58,751 nucleotides of DNA, from NCBI GenBank assembly GCA_964484135.1, contig CAZAEL010000011.1, forward strand, positions 1 through 58,751. The letters are read 5' to 3'. This DNA is from CAZAEL01 sp964484135 (lineage in GTDB: Bacteria > Elusimicrobiota > Elusimicrobia > FEN-1173). A program made the position numbers and the translations under genes. Shown piece after piece: positions 58,444 to 58,751 of this stretch. Each line of letters starts with the position of its first letter. Positions within the stretch are counted from its first letter, which is position 1. Under the pieces are notes generated by a model that did no database searches, had not been told where the DNA came from, and was given only the letters and a program-made list of their open reading frames with translations.

Positions 58444-58751
58444 TCAGCCCCCCACCGCCACCTTGAACCCGGCGTACGCCATGCGCTTCACGTCGAAAGG
58501 CATCTGCATGTCGCCCATGTCGCCGAGCTCCTTCATAACCTTCTTATTCACGCCGTCGCGATGGGCGCGGGACTTATAGAGGATGTAAGAGAACACCACC
58601 GTCTCCCCGGGCTTCAGCCTGGCCATCTTGGGGAAATAGGACGGCATGCCGCCGGCCTTCAGGTCGTCGGCCACGCATTCCTTGTAGTCCAACGCGCCGT
58701 GCTTCTTCCAGACCCGGAAACCCTGCCGGGCCATCTTGACGTACTTCCGCA
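58444..58751 (-). CDS. DUF1428 family protein (5' end beyond the window)
   Basis: The frame is open to the window edge (RKYVK before the first internal Met). The visible ~102 residues carry VWKKHGALDYKECVADDL, FPKMARLKPGETVVFSYILYKSRAHRDGVNKKVM and a C-terminal MPFDVKRMAYAGFKVAV; shortened here, these are the core strands of DUF1428, a small ferredoxin-like dimeric protein of unknown function (about 117 residues in full). The N-terminal ~15-20 residues are missing. Confidence 0.85.
   Translation of the reverse strand, partial: RKYVKMARQGFRVWKKHGALDYKECVADDLKAGGMPSYFPKMARLKPGETVVFSYILYKSRAHRDGVNKKVMKELGDMGDMQMPFDVKRMAYAGFKVAVGG

Noticed and set aside
1..58751. CRISPR arrays, insertion sequences, prophage genes and rRNA
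   Set aside because: No regularly spaced repeats, transposase or integrase motifs, phage structural genes or rRNA cores were seen on either strand.

Overview
The window is GC-rich DNA from a Gram-negative (diderm) bacterium. It carries signal-peptide and lipobox proteins, PorV/FlgD-type outer-membrane proteins, a TolC/AcrB-type efflux pair and an HldD heptose epimerase. The ileS-lspA-lgt-rluD-gmk-rpoZ-coaC-coaB-udg-priA run, the DUF2723-TPR protein and the PorV/FlgD proteins resemble Elusimicrobiota or a related uncultured phylum. That placement is an inference; no 16S or marker tree is available here.

Layout. 1-8290: housekeeping run on the + strand, starting inside ileS, whose middle is strikingly AT-rich. 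8320-17648: a DUF2723-TPR membrane protein, a VOC-like protein, an overlapping kinase/regulator/hybrid-kinase operon, a HAD hydrolase, MazG, a receiver protein and a TPR protein. 17689-18463: tRNA-Leu(CAG), smpB, tRNA-Ser(CGA). 18550-35484: two adjacent leftward operons that look like duplicated peptide-modification (RiPP) cassettes. 35783-38364: a DNA-binding response regulator, a histidine kinase and a receiver. 38434-46584: cell-envelope proteins, a cupredoxin-like protein, an adenylate cyclase, tRNA-Ser(GGA) and a di-haem peroxidase. 46607-58751: hldD, a small lipoprotein, an MFS pump, a DUF4384/caspase-like pair, a beta-barrel protein, a TolC-AcrB operon, and DoxX, DUF1579 and DUF1428 proteins.

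The most interesting part is 18.5-35.5 kb. Each operon contains a 39-codon gene too short for routine gene calling. The two encoded peptides align without gaps (22 of 39 identical by my count). They begin MPKKKRK, carry the YxxPxLxxxG motif of lasso-family leader peptides, and end in SxIxC. Each sits between the same kinds of genes: a class I methyltransferase upstream, and a family-2 glycosyltransferase plus a B12-type radical SAM protein with an extra C-terminal nucleotide-binding-like domain downstream. Around this shared core the tailoring enzymes differ. Cassette A adds a peptidyl-arginine/agmatine-deiminase-like enzyme, a second B12-type radical SAM enzyme and an unrecognised 601-residue protein. 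Cassette B adds three Fe(II)/2-oxoglutarate-type oxygenases. Both operons start from near-identical promoters (TTGACG-N17-TAAACT). No lasso cyclase, leader peptidase or exporter is visible. I infer an undescribed or poorly described family of glycosylated, C-methylated mini-RiPPs. The peptide products and enzyme assignments are inference from sequence.
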